Translations under genes and position numbers: made by a program
The notes under the pieces: model-generated
What the model saw: the letters and a program-made list of their open reading frames with translations, nothing else
Database searches by the model: none
What the model was told of the DNA's origin: nothing
In this document: positions 25,012 to 36,330 of the stretch, piece after piece
Layout of the letters: each line of letters opens with the position of its first letter
Numbering within the stretch: position 1 is the first letter of the stretch
Assembly (NCBI GenBank): GCA_949128115.1
Contig: OX421966.1
Coordinates: 36,039,042 to 36,103,041, forward strand
Direction of reading: 5' to 3'
DNA from: Anaspis maculata
Lineage: Eukaryota > Arthropoda > Insecta > Coleoptera > Scraptiidae
DNA length: 64,000 nt

Positions 25012-25135
25012 TACCGTGTGATCCAAACCATTCCGAATTGGGTTAGGCTGTGACCTGGTCAAGTTCCGGAGTGTGAAACTGCTTTTCGCCAGGGCACAGC
25101 CTACCCCAATTCGGAATGGTTTGGATCACACGGTA
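25012..25135. mobile_element. Near-perfect hairpin MITE, copy b
   Basis: CCGTGTGATCCAAACCATTC pairs with its complement ending CACACGG, flanked by TA at both ends. Arms differ at only a few bases across about 45 bp. The centre holds the same core as copy a (AGGCTGTGACCTGGTC and GCCAGGGCACAGCCT). The transcript would be a very stable hairpin. Confidence 0.85.
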
Positions 25136-25509
25136 GTGTTCAGTGTGCAGTGTGCAGTGCAGCGCAATGTAGCTGTAGGCACAAAAATTTTAAGATTTTT
25201 CCTAATCCATTCAGTTAGCTGTTGAAATACCGGGATCAAAACCTTTTTGCCTCTAGAGTGCTATGAAATTATTATTCTATATTCGATTTGTATATCAAAG
25301 GTTGGCCATAATTACTGAATATACTGTCAAATGTCCCTGTCAGTCTATGAAAATGTTTAAAACTGGATCAAATTTTCCATTATCGAAAATTATTTTTGAA
25401 ATGGCACAAAATTGGAAACGGAGAGTGGTCGTATTCCTTATCGACATTGATTAATCTAGATTTCCAAATAACATGCAGATGTCACTCTGGAGTAAATTGC
25501 AGGGCATAC

Positions 25510-26442
25510 TATAGTATGTTCACCTGTACCGTGATTCTAGTCGGCTGTGAGATTTTGTTTTTAAGTTTCCAAATCTGAAATATAGAAAATCCCAAAACTT
25601 TGCGGTTGGCTGCTCTGGCTTTATTTAGCGTTCGTCGTTCGGACCACTTTTGGAACGCATTTTTCACGCATATCCTCTGCAGATAGACAGAATATTTTTG
25701 CGGGACGTGATGTCTGACGCTTTTTCCCATTATATTGGAAAATGTAGTAGTTTTTCGACCTGTTTTTAATTTTCGCCAATGAACAAATAAATCAAAGCAG
25801 CTTTGACATTTGACAAGTAGTGTCAAAAATATTTCTAACCTCTCGAAGCCGGTTCAACTTTATGTTGATTCAAACTAAAAAAGTACTAGGCCCTCGTCCA
25901 AAAAAAGGGATCCCATGGAATCATCAGTCCTTTCACCTCTTGATAGCTAGAGCACCTCTATAGCTCATGAAGAGCTATTGGCAAGACAAGGAACATCCCA
26001 GCAGGCCTGCAGTTGCAGCAGGATTTACGTATAAAAAGTTAATTGAACCGAATTTCGAAAACCCAGCCGCTCAAAGTTGCGTATTGGACCGAAATTCATG
26101 TGAGTTCCTTCAGTTTGTAATTTGCTTACGTTTTGGAGCTTGGCGGAACGAGTTTTTATCGGCCTTGAATGGCCGGCGTCAAGATGACTTGAATTGAAGG
26201 CGGCCCCCGTAGGGTTCTGGTGTCTAAATGACGGTAATACAGCTCTGGGCCCCTCTAGTCGCCTCTTCACTTATGACAAGGTCAGTTTTCCGAGATTTCA
26301 ATATCAATTTGATAAGGAATATAACTTCACTTCCAGAGAAGTCAGTTCCACACCAAGTAAAAAGGCGGCAAGCCTACTCTGCTAAAGTAGAAAATTTGCC
26401 CAGCCAACTAGAGTGACAGTAGGTACAAGTGAACCTACTATA
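25510..26442. mobile_element. TATAGTAGGTTCAC-ended element, copy 1
   Basis: Left end TATAGTATGTTCACCTGTAC, followed by CGTGATTCTAGTCGGCTGTG; right end has CAAGTGAACCTACTATA. The first 110 bp match those of the element at 39259-40088 (GAGATTTTGTTTTTAAG, TTTCCAAATCTGA), while interiors differ. Open frames inside are short and unrecognised, so it is non-autonomous. Terminal TA is compatible with a TA target. Confidence 0.75.
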
Positions 26443-26545
26443 CCAACAATTGAAACAGGCAAAAAAAACAGCACTCTTGAGGTAAAATGGTTTTGATCAT
26501 ACGGTACCTATACCTACATCGTAAACAACTTGTCATTCAGATTCA

Positions 26546-26680
26546 ATGTACCTAATAATCGTAATATCCAATGATTTGGTGGGTAAATCTTTCTTCCTCT
26601 TCTTTTTCTTCCTTCTTCTCCTTTTTTCCTTTCTCCGTCTTCTTTTTCTTTCCCTTTTCACCCCTCCAACCCCCCCCCCC
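26546..26680 (+). repeat. Pyrimidine-rich tract and poly-C
   Basis: TTC/CTT-rich low-complexity sequence (about 26585-26660) ending in a run of C. The open frame across it codes for F/L/S-rich nonsense and is not a gene. Confidence 0.8.
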
Positions 26681-26933
26681 TATTTTGAGGTATGGCGAGC
26701 GCCACAAAAAAAGGTCTATTCGGCGCCACTGAGTGGAAACGTTAGACAGTAAACAAGACCTGAGGCAACATTAAGCACTCCCATAAGGGGCAAGATGCTG
26801 AAATAGGCCATTTTGATAAGTTCAGTTTATTTGGGAGGATTCTAAACTAGGATTTGAATTGGTTAAATTGAATTACCAAAAATACATTAAGAACAGGCAG
26901 AAGCCCCTAGAGACTGTTCGCTCCGACACTTAC

Positions 26934-27118
26934 CTGGGCGTCCCATTCGTGTCCTCTAGGCTTTTCTCGGAGATTTCGGCGACTTCCGTAAAGAAGTCTG
27001 CGGCCTCTGCAGGACCTGTCATATACTCTATGCGCATCAGACCGAAGTTGAACTCTTGGTACTCCCGGGTCGAGTTGTACGAATCGGCCGGTGGTCTGAA
27101 TCTTTCAACATAAAGCAT
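26934..27118 (-). CDS. Candidate 5' coding exon, minus strand, unknown product
   Basis: Reading leftward from an ATG at 27118, the frame gives VERFRPPADSYNSTREY, then FNFGLMRIEYMTGPAEAADF and a helical, acidic stretch, and runs into CAG|GTAAGTG, a consensus 5' splice site (GT at 26933-26932). A stop lies just upstream of the ATG in frame. The composition is protein-like. I do not recognise the family; it may be a host exon or the gag-like gene of a retroelement, since the neighbourhood to 27.6 kb contains a dispersed repeat. No second exon was found. Confidence 0.35.
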
Positions 27119-27230
27119 TGTTGTTTGGGGTATTCTTTATCTAGACGTCTTAGAGAGGCTAGAGATGGAATTTTTCAAGAGGTTACTTCTACTGCAAGGG
27201 GTAAACCACCGCCGGCAGTTCTGCTACAAA

Positions 27231-27330
27231 TTTCTGGCAGTCATACCAGCAGTCATGCTTGTCAAGTCGGCAGTCACAGCAGTCAAGGCTGGCAGTCAAG
27301 TTGGCAGTCACGGCAGTCCAGGCAGATTTT
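27231..27330. repeat. GGCAGTCA-type minisatellite
   Basis: Short irregular units of GGCAGTC or AGCAGTCA followed by 3-8 variable bases, about nine in 100 bp (for example GTCGGCAGTCACAGCAGTCA). A simple sequence expansion. Confidence 0.75.
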
Positions 27331-27437
27331 ATCGGCAGTCTCGGAAGTAGTCTGGGACGTTGACGAAGTCAGAAACGTACCGGCACAGGGCGTGGGATCT
27401 GTTTAATCACAACCGCACCTGCGTTTCGGGGGTCAAA

Positions 27438-27604
27438 GACGAAGACGAATGAGCTATCCGTTTGTCGGTCTCAGTGCTTGAATGAACCGACCACTAAACA
27501 TCCAGACACCACATTGTGGCTCGGTGAGTCCGGCTGGTTTGGGAGGGGTACAATAAGATCAATAGTGAGGCCTACGTGCCAAGTGGAACTACGTTCCATC
27601 AACG
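27438..27604 (-). repeat. Dispersed repeat shared with 42318-42490
   Basis: Its reverse complement matches 42318-42490: shared blocks include ACGTAGTTCCACTTGGCA, ACCAGCCGGACT, ACCGAGCCACA and TGGTCGGTTCATTCAAGCAC. The flanks of the two loci are unrelated, so this is a fragment of some interspersed element, type unknown. Confidence 0.65.
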
Positions 27605-28829
27605 TAGCATAGCGACCATGTGGAATACATTCCTTGAATGGGCATCAGCAATCACACCTCACCGGGTGTTATGCTTGAATTCGAAATGTATGCTAGTGCT
27701 TTGCTTGAAAAAAAGGAAAAAACTATATTCCGTGAAGTATACAAGGTGGATCGGTACAAATCACCAGGTGGATGCCCGACTTGATGCTTTTGAAGATTTT
27801 GCTTGAAAAATTGACATTTGTGGTAAATAGAGTGAAAAACAAGAAAACTAGGAAATTTAATTTATTATTTTGAAAAAATCAACGTCGGAAAAGCGAGCCC
27901 GTGTCGGATTTGAAAACAGACCTACACGACGCCCAATGCAATCTACTTCCGATATCGGTTGGAACTTTTTGAAAAAAGTTAATTCCCCACCAGAAAAGGA
28001 CAGATGAGTTGAGTCCTGCACCAAACACGGGTCGTCCTGGTCGAAATCCAAACGAGCGGCCGTCCCCGGTGGTAACGGCCACGAGAAAATTTAAAACCTC
28101 GTAACGTCTAACTGGGAATTGGTGGGAAGCTGCAACTACGGGCTTGATTTGATGGTTTTGTTTTGTTGCTCTTTCCAAATTTGGCTCCAATCCATGGGAT
28201 AGATATCGAATAATTAAATGACAAAGTTTTTTCGAGAAGATTACGGAGCTGTGTTTGTCTGTGTCCGTAATCTTCCACGATAACAGCTGCAACGTTAATT
28301 CGATAGACTTGAAATTCGGTATACGGACATGATTTTGCCGTCGAATGAGTCTGTTACATTTTGGTTGTCATCTGTCAAACAAAAATGTCACCATAAAAAA
28401 TGACAGAAAGCATATGTCACGATACTTGACTCGCAATATGTCTTTTAAAAGCCCTTAAAAAACTGTATTTAAAATTGTAAAAGTATTGCTCCGCATGGCA
28501 TCTGTCAAATATTGAAAAATGTCAAAATCAAAGCTTTGTCATTCAATTCTTCAAAATTTCTCCGATGAATTTGGACCAAATTCGGCAGAAATCAACACAA
28601 CAACAGAATCAAATCACGTATGCAGTTTAAGCTTTCCATCTTTTCCCAGTCTACGAATTTTTATTTATTTTTTCTGTTTCACCCTGTATAAATTTCCTGC
28701 AAGAAATTCAAGCAAAACACCCGATGATGTGTGATTGCTGGCCATCTAAGAAATGTATTCCACATACTTAGTCGCTGTGTTCTTTCATTTAAAATCCCAC
28801 GGAGTGATATAAGCTCCTGGACTACTAAA

Positions 28830-28935
28830 GGCTGTCTGATTTCTACATGATTCTAGTGGGCTGTGTTTCTGGTCGCTATCGGCCGATCGCGGCCTGAATC
28901 GCAGCCCACTAGAATCATGTAGAAATCAGACAGCC
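28830..28935. mobile_element. Hairpin MITE, copy c
   Basis: GGCTGTCTGATTTCTACATG pairs perfectly with its complement ending GACAGCC at 28935; further in GATTCTAGTGGGCTGTG pairs with CAGCCCACTAGAATC. The inner GATTCTAGTxGGCTGTG is also the subterminal motif of the elements at 25510 and 39259, which ties the hairpins to that family. Confidence 0.8.
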
Positions 28936-30557
28936 TATAGTCAACTTTTCCCATCACCAGATAAGTACCACCCACTTTTAATTATATAAGAGTGTAATGG
29001 AACGTACATTCGGCGCAATTCCAGATTGATTGTTTACAAGTCTGAAAGAGATAGGACTTTTGCGGTGTTTTTAAAGTTGCGGTTTAATTTACACTGACTG
29101 TTCGCCCAATGCTGACTTTGCTTGGATTAGAGTGATACGACTATTACCAAACACACCGGTCTGGTAAGCTGGGGGTTTCATCAAGAACAGCGACAAGGGG
29201 CAGTCTGAGCACTGTTACAAGGTAATCATTCCAAAAACTAGCCAGCCTCAGTAACTCCCTATCCCTATTGCTAAGCGAAAATTTTCTTCAGCAAAGATAA
29301 GTTGATTTTGATATCGATGGGAACTTCATCCCCCTCGCGCACAACCACCCCTACTTTGAAATTTGAACGGAATCATCATCTTTGTGATGAGAATATTGTG
29401 AAAATTTTCAAGCAGCCCCAACCCTCCCAAAAAATTTCTGAATACGATATTTCTCAACTGAAGAGTTTCCAAACCCTTCAATATTTTTCGTTGCAGTAAT
29501 CCTGTATATCCTGCAGAGTTTAATCGCGAGAACATTTTGAGCACGTCCCCTGTGTTCAACTCTTTTGCCTCTTTATTTCTTTGTCGAGGGCGGCGTATGG
29601 GGGGTGGCATCGGCGGCATGGTGTTTCCCTGTTTCCCTGTTTTTTAAAAAGGGCCCGGAGACCGATAGTTTTGTCCCGAGTTTTGTCCTTTTTTGTTCCG
29701 TCGTTGTAACTTCTTTGGTTCTCGAGTTCGTTGTCGAAGGCGGCGTATTAAGGTGGTAGCGCTAACCACATTATGTAGAATGTCGCAAGAGCAAATAAAT
29801 CGATAAGAAGCAATAGTTTTTCCTCGCCGTCGCGGTCACCATTTTCTCTTGGATATCGAAGAGGCAAGGAACACGATAGTTTCTGTTTCTAGTATTTAGC
29901 CACCTGGGTCGCTAATTCAGGAGTACGAACGGCTTTATGTTGTCCGAGGCACAGGGACAACGTAGGTTATTGACAATTAACAGGTCACCCATCCCCATAG
30001 TAACCACGCGGAACTGAAAATAACTGGAGAATTTCAAAACCGGTTAATTTTAAATCAGTTTGGGTCACAATCGTGGTTTTTGGCAAAATCTAGATCAATA
30101 AAAACTGTATTATTATTATTATTATAAATAAAATGCACAAGAATCATTTAAATATCGTTGGCCGAATAGTTCACACTGAACTGTACTACAGAGGCAATTG
30201 AACAGTTATTTTTGTTGCTCCAACAGGTCCCTAGGTCCTATTGCAACAATCATGATGAAAACTTTAACTTATTGTACCGTTGATTCATTGCGTGTTTTTG
30301 TTTACAATTTTGCAGTCAATTGATATAACAAATATATTCAAGATTCAATAATTCAAGAACAATGATTTGGTTTAGTCGAGTCTCACAGATTGGCCCTATA
30401 CAAATTTCAGTCTGTGTCATTCAACAGTATACTTCTAGGTACACAAGGTGTAATTTTGTCATAAATTTTTCTCGATGTGCTACGTGCTTGAAACGTGAAA
30501 TAGTGCTAAGGGTGCGTGGTCAGGGTTAGTGCAGGATACAAGGCAGAACGCAGTCTT
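28936..30557. other. Stretch without recognisable gene
   Basis: A phrase TTGTCGAxGGCGGCGTAT occurs at about 29583 and 29732. A TAT-trinucleotide run lies near 30107-30125. No coding sequence was recognised. Confidence 0.45.
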
Positions 30558-30707
30558 AGGGCTGAATTTCAAGTTAGAGGCGCAACTTACGCCACTCCTT
30601 CACGGCATCGATAAGCCAATCATCGCGTCGGATTGTGTTATGTTGCCCTAGTGACCGGACTTACGCTACACTTGCGCGGGCGGATTTCCGACTTGAAATC
30701 CAGCCCT
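30558..30707. mobile_element. Short inverted-repeat element
   Basis: GGGCTGAATTTCAAGTTAGA at the left pairs with the complement of CGACTTGAAATCCAGCCC at the right, with GCGCAACTTACG pairing loosely further in. About 150 bp, no coding sequence: probable MITE. Confidence 0.65.
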
Positions 30708-31431
30708 TCGGTATCTTTCTTTCACTCTTTTAGTTTTAAGTGGTTACTTACACAACTCCAGTTACGTATATCTATCTACAGTTTTAAAAACAATTCTTTT
30801 TTAAGAATACCTAGTGGTCTGATATACGGGTCTTGGTTCTAGCCAGTGGCGGAAGTTGATGTCAGATTCAGGAAACACCTGCAAGATCACCTGTACCAAA
30901 ATGGAGAATGTTGACAAGTGGAGAAGCCTCCTCTCCACCACTCCTCCAGTCTCCAGTTAGTGACACCAAGCACCCAGCTACCACCACAGATACATACACT
31001 ACTAACTACTAATTTCTGTGGAAGTAAATAATATAATGACTGTAAACATAACTAACGAATGTGGGTTGGGACATTTGATGAGATCGGTATGGTTCATCAA
31101 TTTGATATTTTTTCACTCATCCTAGTCTTTCAATAGATCTGGTTAAAAAAAAAATCACTGTCTTCTACCTAATCTGAATGCTAACGAATAACAAAGATAC
31201 TGTCAATAATGATTGTTTATTATTAGGTATAAATATATAAGTAGATGCTTGACAATCAGTAATGTGTTAATGACATTCCAGTAGACGAATATAAACGTTT
31301 CAGCTGTAGCCGAGAAGTCCTTGTAGATGCTAAATGATAATACATAATATTAAAAGTAAAAGTTTACCACTGTAGGTAGTAGGTATACCTGCTTCCATAG
31401 CCAGGATTAGGACATAATTTATTCTATAACT

Positions 31432-31556
31432 ACAGTGAGTTCAACCCTAGTATAATTCGAGTGAGCTATGATTTTCTAAATTTCTCCATTATACAAATTC
31501 AAGGGCGTCGCGTGGCGAAACTCCTATCCAACTCAAGCCACACTAGAATTATATGT
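31432..31556 (-). mobile_element. Hairpin element related to 36175-36330
   Basis: Contains GTTCAACCCTAGTATAATTC and AAGGGCGTCGCGTGGCGAAA, matching in order the reverse complement of the element at 36175-36330. Ends are imperfect inverted repeats (CTAGTATAATTC against ACTAGAATTATA). More diverged than the other hairpins. Confidence 0.55.
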
Positions 31557-33996
31557 ATTTTAGGTAATATAGTAGTATTCTATCACCTACTAATAATATA
31601 ACTAATTACATAACTAATCTACTATGGAAATTGACATTTCCAATGATATTTCCAATACAAATGTCAATTTCTATGGCTAACTCGAATAAAAAGTTCTAAA
31701 ATTGATTACAGATGCCTACCATTTGGCAAAGCAAATGGCGAGCAGTTCCATAGCAATTTTTGAGGTTAGTATCTAACTAATATCTAAACGTATCTACTGG
31801 CTAATACCTTTTTCGTGTATCTATTCCGTTTACTATTTGTTATTGTCCAATGCCAGGTGCACTTATCTTCTTCCTTTCTTGATCCTGAAGATTTTGAAGT
31901 CACGTCTCGAAAAATAGATATTTTCTTTGCAACTCCTCTAAGCATTTTGGAATGAGTAGACGCATGAAGCTTTCTGAAATAGGTTAACAAAGTTTACTTG
32001 TGTTTTAGGTACTTCTTCAAGGTTTCTGGCAAGAAACTATAGCATTACTTCCCTGTTAATAGGCACAGGATGCAATTAGAAACATGCCCAACAATTTTGT
32101 TTTGCGCAGGGACTTCGATCTTCTTTTACGGCTTCTTTATGAATGCTGGTGACGTGGTCCTGGAGGATTCCTAGTAATGAGGCTAAGTGTCTTCTTCGAT
32201 GCCATAGCCACAACCCCTCGAGTCCGGAGTGAATGAAGAAAAATCGATCCTAAAAATCTACATTAGTAGGACAAACAGAATGTGGATGCTGCATAAAAAT
32301 AGTGCCGATATACCAACCTACCTTTTCAAACCGTGTGACCTATTTTTCCGTACTTTGCCCTAATGTAGAAACGAGCCGGTACCCTTGTTTTCTTCCACCT
32401 TTTGCCAATCGATTCTTCAACTAAATCCAATGCAGAATTTGAAAATGCGTTCTTGCTAAAAAAAAAAACTATCAAAAATCGATGCCGTACACAAAATGTC
32501 AAAACGTGGCTGAGGCATCAGTGAATGTTTTTGTTTCAGTGTTGGTCATCCTGGCCCACTCAGAACCAACCGTCTCCCGCCAAGTTGAATTCGCGATATG
32601 TTTGGGGGTCATTTTTGGACATATAGCAATACAGAAATCCATATTCTCATTGTTGCTTATCGTAGATGTGTGTATATTTATGATCGAATCATGACTAAAC
32701 AAGATTAATTGACGGTGAATACAGGGTGTCTCAGAATAAAGTAGCCAACGCCTATTGGAGATAGCCCAGAAAAACTAACAGATCCCTCACATATTTTTTC
32801 GTCAATAATGTTTTTGGTTTAAATATTTTTCCCACTGGTTGGATTTCAGTGAAATTTGACTAATGAGTAAGATATCATCCAAAATCCAAAACAATTTTCT
32901 GGCAAATTTCAGGCAAATTTCAGCCGAATATCTCGACCCGTTCATAAATTGTCATAAAAAAACAATAGAAAAGTCAAATTTTTAAAAGCTCTATCTCGGT
33001 TAATGCGAGTTCACGACCCTGTGTACAGGGTGTCGTAAGATAGCATTCCGAATTCAAAGGAAAAGGTCAAAAAATAATATTGGGACATGAAGAATTGAAG
33101 AATGATTGCACTTCATTGATTGTTGTAGGTATGTTTCTAATAAATACACAGAAGTAAACATGGGACTGAGAAAAACATTTATTATCTTTGTTTTATTTAA
33201 CGAGAGATTCATGCATCACCCTTCATTTCTATATTTTCGTGACATTTTTAAGATTTCAGTGAACTATTAAAAGGAGAAGTCCAGTTGAAATTTTTTTTTA
33301 ATCGGTTCAACGGTTTTTGTCGGTTGATTAAATTTTCCACTTCTCCGCAATTTCCTTTTGTGAGCACTATACCCTGTTGAATCAGTTTGCTAATACTGAT
33401 TGTGGGAAATTTTGGAGTTTTTTTTATAGAAAATAAGTGGGTAAGTGTGCAGTAAGTAAACACCTACTTATTTTATGTTTGAGGAATTGAAACATTGTAC
33501 ATTGACAATAGTTACTTTCGAAACAAGAGCGGTTTTCAGGCCCGAAGCCGCGTTTGCCATTATGAGGGCGTTTATGGAATGTTATTTTTTACAGAATCGC
33601 ACTTCTGCTATCACGTGGTATTTTTGTACCTACCTCTTTGTGTTTGGGCTGAAATAAAATGGTCTAATTATTGGTTTCCTTGATGCCGTAAGGGGAATGC
33701 ATCTCCCAAGTTCAAACCCTACGTGACGTCACGATTTTGCCTTTTGGCGAAAATTATTGGCTTCAATATTATTCCTGAGCACTCGCAATTTTTTCTAACT
33801 GACCCGTCACTGAAGTTCATAAAAAATACTGCATCTTTGCAGCATAGGACTTTGTTTTTCGTGAACAGTAATTTCAGGGCCGAATTCAAGGCGCAAAAAA
33901 AATTTAGTCAAGACCTAATACTAAGTCTAAGTATATTCAGTGACAGTTTTTTCAAAAATTCTCTATATCTGAAACGTTTTTGAGAAACAATAATAG
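31557..33996. other. Stretch with scattered element ends
   Basis: CAGGGTG-type ends occur at 32722 and, back to back, at about 33017-33028 (ACCCTGTGTACAGGGT); the first pair could bound a 300-bp MITE (32722-33022) but the termini match poorly. A 70-codon open frame at 32482-32694 is unrecognised. No convincing gene. Confidence 0.4.
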
Positions 33997-34504
33997 TGTT
34001 ACGAGCGGCGATCTCGTACATATTGGTAAACACTCGATGTTTCTGGATCTTTCCATCATTAGATCGCACGGAGAAGTCTGGAGCGATCTGGTGCATTCCA
34101 GAGCGTTCGTGTATGTGAAACTCAATGGAGACTCGAACGTTCGATCAAGGCACATCAGTCCACTTTGGCGGAGGCGCCGATTCCAGAACACATGGAAAGC
34201 ACGCGGAAGGTGTGTGTGATTATTCAGGAATGGTCTAGAAACCGCATATGCCAGGCACTATGGAATTTGCTGGAAGTAGACAGAAGGCTCGAGAACGCTG
34301 CTCGGAGGCCTTATATAAGGTGTCAGCCGGCAGCTCGCGGCAGTAGTGAATTGGATAGCGAGCGGTAACAAGCGAAGTACCTGCGAGATAATTCCAAGTG
34401 GATAATTGTTGGCATTTGTTGTAGTAGTACGCCGAAATAAACAGTGTGTGTTCTAAATCGATCGTCTCAATTATATTCGAACCCGTACGCGAAATATCGT
34501 AACA
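33997..34504 (+). mobile_element. Ty3/gypsy-type 5' LTR
   Basis: Starts TGTTACGA and ends TCGTAACA, the short inverted ends of an LTR. A TATA box (TTATATAAGG, 34311-34320) and polyadenylation signal AATAAA (34436-34441) are at the expected places. Directly after it comes a primer-binding-like sequence and a gag start. No matching 3' LTR lies in the next kilobase, so the element is truncated on the right. Confidence 0.85.
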
Positions 34505-34522
34505 TTTGGTGTCAGTAAGCGG
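34505..34522 (+). promoter_or_regulatory. Retrotransposon primer-binding site region
   Basis: TTTGGTGTCAGTAAGCGG follows the LTR end immediately. TGGTGTCAG at this position is typical of insect gypsy-group elements, where it pairs with the 3' end of a host tRNA to prime minus-strand synthesis. The priming tRNA cannot be named from the window. Confidence 0.65.
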
Positions 34523-34583
34523 TATAATTGAGAGTAATTGGGCCTGCGACTAGAGGACGTTCGGAACATTCGTGATTTGGTAA

Positions 34584-34784
34584 ATGCCGGAGACGAGAAG
34601 CATGTCGAAGACAAGAGTCGAAGACGCTTTGGCGAGCATCATGGCGATGATGCAAGAACAAAAGACGGAACGCCAGACAGAGAAAAAAGAACAGGAGAAG
34701 AGGCGTTTGGAAGAGAAACAAGAATTGAAGAATCTTCTAAAAGGGCAGGAACCTCAAATGACAAATGTTAAATACCAAAATTAA
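34584..34784 (+). pseudogene. Gypsy gag, N-terminal fragment
   Basis: Begins MPETRSMSKTRVEDALASIM and continues with a charged K/E/Q-rich coiled-coil-like segment (about residues 22-55), the usual start of gag in this gypsy group. It ends after 66 codons; the capsid, nucleocapsid, protease, polymerase and RNase H are missing, and integrase-like sequence follows at once. An internal deletion therefore removed most of the element. An ATG 80 bp after the LTR fits the expected leader length. Confidence 0.75.
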
Positions 34785-34799
34785 TCCAGAAAACAAGTT

Positions 34800-35110
34800 A
34801 CAAAGGAAACCATCCAGAGACATCACGACAATGCTCTCTGTCAGAATATGTCGGAATTTACAAGACGTATCAAAAGATTTACAATCGATCCACTTAGGAA
34901 AAAATGCGAGCTGCCAGAGCGAAGTACGTAACACTTACCAAACATGCATTCAACACAAGCCTGAACAGAAACCTGTAGAAGGACTTACGGAATCTAGACC
35001 AGGAATCGACTGACCTTAGCAAATGATAAGCCCAGATTTTATGGGACCGTTACCTAAGGTTTTCAAGAAAGAAACTTCTAAAAACTGTGGCTTTCTTGTC
35101 AATTTCAATT
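34800..35110 (+). pseudogene. Gypsy integrase remnants
   Basis: In shifting frames the sequence gives YVGIYKTYQKIYN, as in the HHCC zinc-binding region of gypsy integrases (G-x-x-K-T), then a tail NTYQTCIQHKPEQKP like the second cysteine pair, then DFMGPLPK (about 35036-35060), the start of the integrase catalytic core. Stops and frameshifts separate these. The region follows a gag stub directly, so this is an internally deleted, dead copy in the same orientation as the LTR. Confidence 0.7.
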
Positions 35111-35618
35111 TTTTCACCAATTCTTTTGCATTTGTGCAATTTCTTTGGTAAATGTTCAAATTTTTCCAGCCCTCACAACACTTGCTCCGACCAACTCAAG
35201 AAGACACAAGGGGGCATATTAGAGTGCAGCAAATTACCAAAAGACACGTCATTTAGAGCTATTCAGGGTTCCAAAGAACACATGGAGACAGAATTAGGGC
35301 TCCATTATTTGGATGATTTTCCCGTCATCTGTTTTGATAATTAAAAGTTGAAGTTGATCGCTCAATTGTATTTCGATCTTTTGACTTTTTCGTAATTTTG
35401 AAGTTTTCATTGGACCTATTGAGCTTTCGACAACACCTCCGTTACTTCTCCTTCAAGCAGTACAATGTAACGTCAAGATTTAGTTACTCACAAAATTGGC
35501 AATAGCTTTAATGAAAACTTGAATTCTTTTAAGCTCCAATTGAAAGTTAACATAAGAATTTTATAACTTAAAGTGGCTGTTGGCATGACCTGAAATGACT
35601 CTTTCACTATTTCAACAA

Positions 35619-35906
35619 ACCTGTCGGTAGCACGGTGAGCTCGGCCTCGCTTTCAAAGACGAAGGTCCCGGGTTCAAATCTGCACTGGGCCAGATGGTCT
35701 TTTTCACGCGCTCCTTAGTACTGGGGCATCTACTATCGTGCAGTGATGCCCCGGAAAAAGGGATGAAACCAGAAAGCCATCGAAACAAAACCCCACTGAT
35801 TAATCCCTCACTGATCCAAACATGTCTTCGTTGTTATCGTTACTGAAAAACCCCCACTGAAAAACCTGCTAAAAACCTAGTAGTTGATTCAGGGCAAAAA
35901 AAAAAA
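35619..35906 (+). mobile_element. tRNA-derived SINE, copy 2
   Basis: Same element as 8833-9134: A-box TAGCACGGTGAG, B-box GGTTCAAATCT (35671-35681), the same body (GTACTGGGGCATCTACTA) and the same AGGGC plus poly-A end. It lacks the 15-bp insertion of copy 1 and its 5' acceptor-stem half is damaged. Differences over the body are few, so both copies are fairly young. Confidence 0.9.
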
Positions 35907-36174
35907 CGATTTCAAAACGTAATAGGAACTTTTTTTTTAATACAAATTTTAGAAACTTCTATGTCAATTAGTGTAACTTTTCGACTGCATCGGCTCCACT
36001 CTCCATGATGCAATTTTGTTCCTGGTAGGTGTGTTTGATACCGATTCAAGTTGCTTTGCCACTAACTTGCTAAATATGTAAATAGGTAAGTAAAGCTTAG
36101 AGGTGGTCGTTTGGTCTTGGAGGATCTTTTTTGCACTGCGACCTATAAGATCTTTTGTGCGTAGATAGGTAAGT

Positions 36175-36330
36175 ATAAAGTACGTTCAACCCCAGCGTGA
36201 TATGATTTGGCTGTGAGCTTGGCTGGGAGTTTCGCTACGTGACGCCCTTGGAAAGATGAAATTCAGTAAATCATAACTTATTTGAATCATACTAGGGTTG
36301 AACCATAGAGTAGTAGGTTGAACCTACTAT
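36175..36330 (+). mobile_element. Hairpin element with GTATAGTAGGTTCAAC end
   Basis: Right end (minus strand) reads GTATAGTAGGTTCAACC, close to the ends of the 25510 and 39259 elements. The arms GCGTGATATGATTTGGCTGTG and CAAATAAGTTATGATTTA are only partly complementary. The centre GAGTTTCGCTACGTGACGCC is shared with 31432-31556 in the opposite orientation. Confidence 0.6.

Noticed and set aside
29950..30010. 5S-rRNA-like or SINE-like phrase (GGTCACCCATCC...TAGTAACCACGC)
   Set aside because: Only about 35 bp resemble the 3' part of 5S genes; no full gene or clear borders.
32720..33026. MITE bounded by CAGGGTG ends
   Set aside because: The right terminus (GACCCTGTGTA) matches the left one poorly; noted only as scattered ends.
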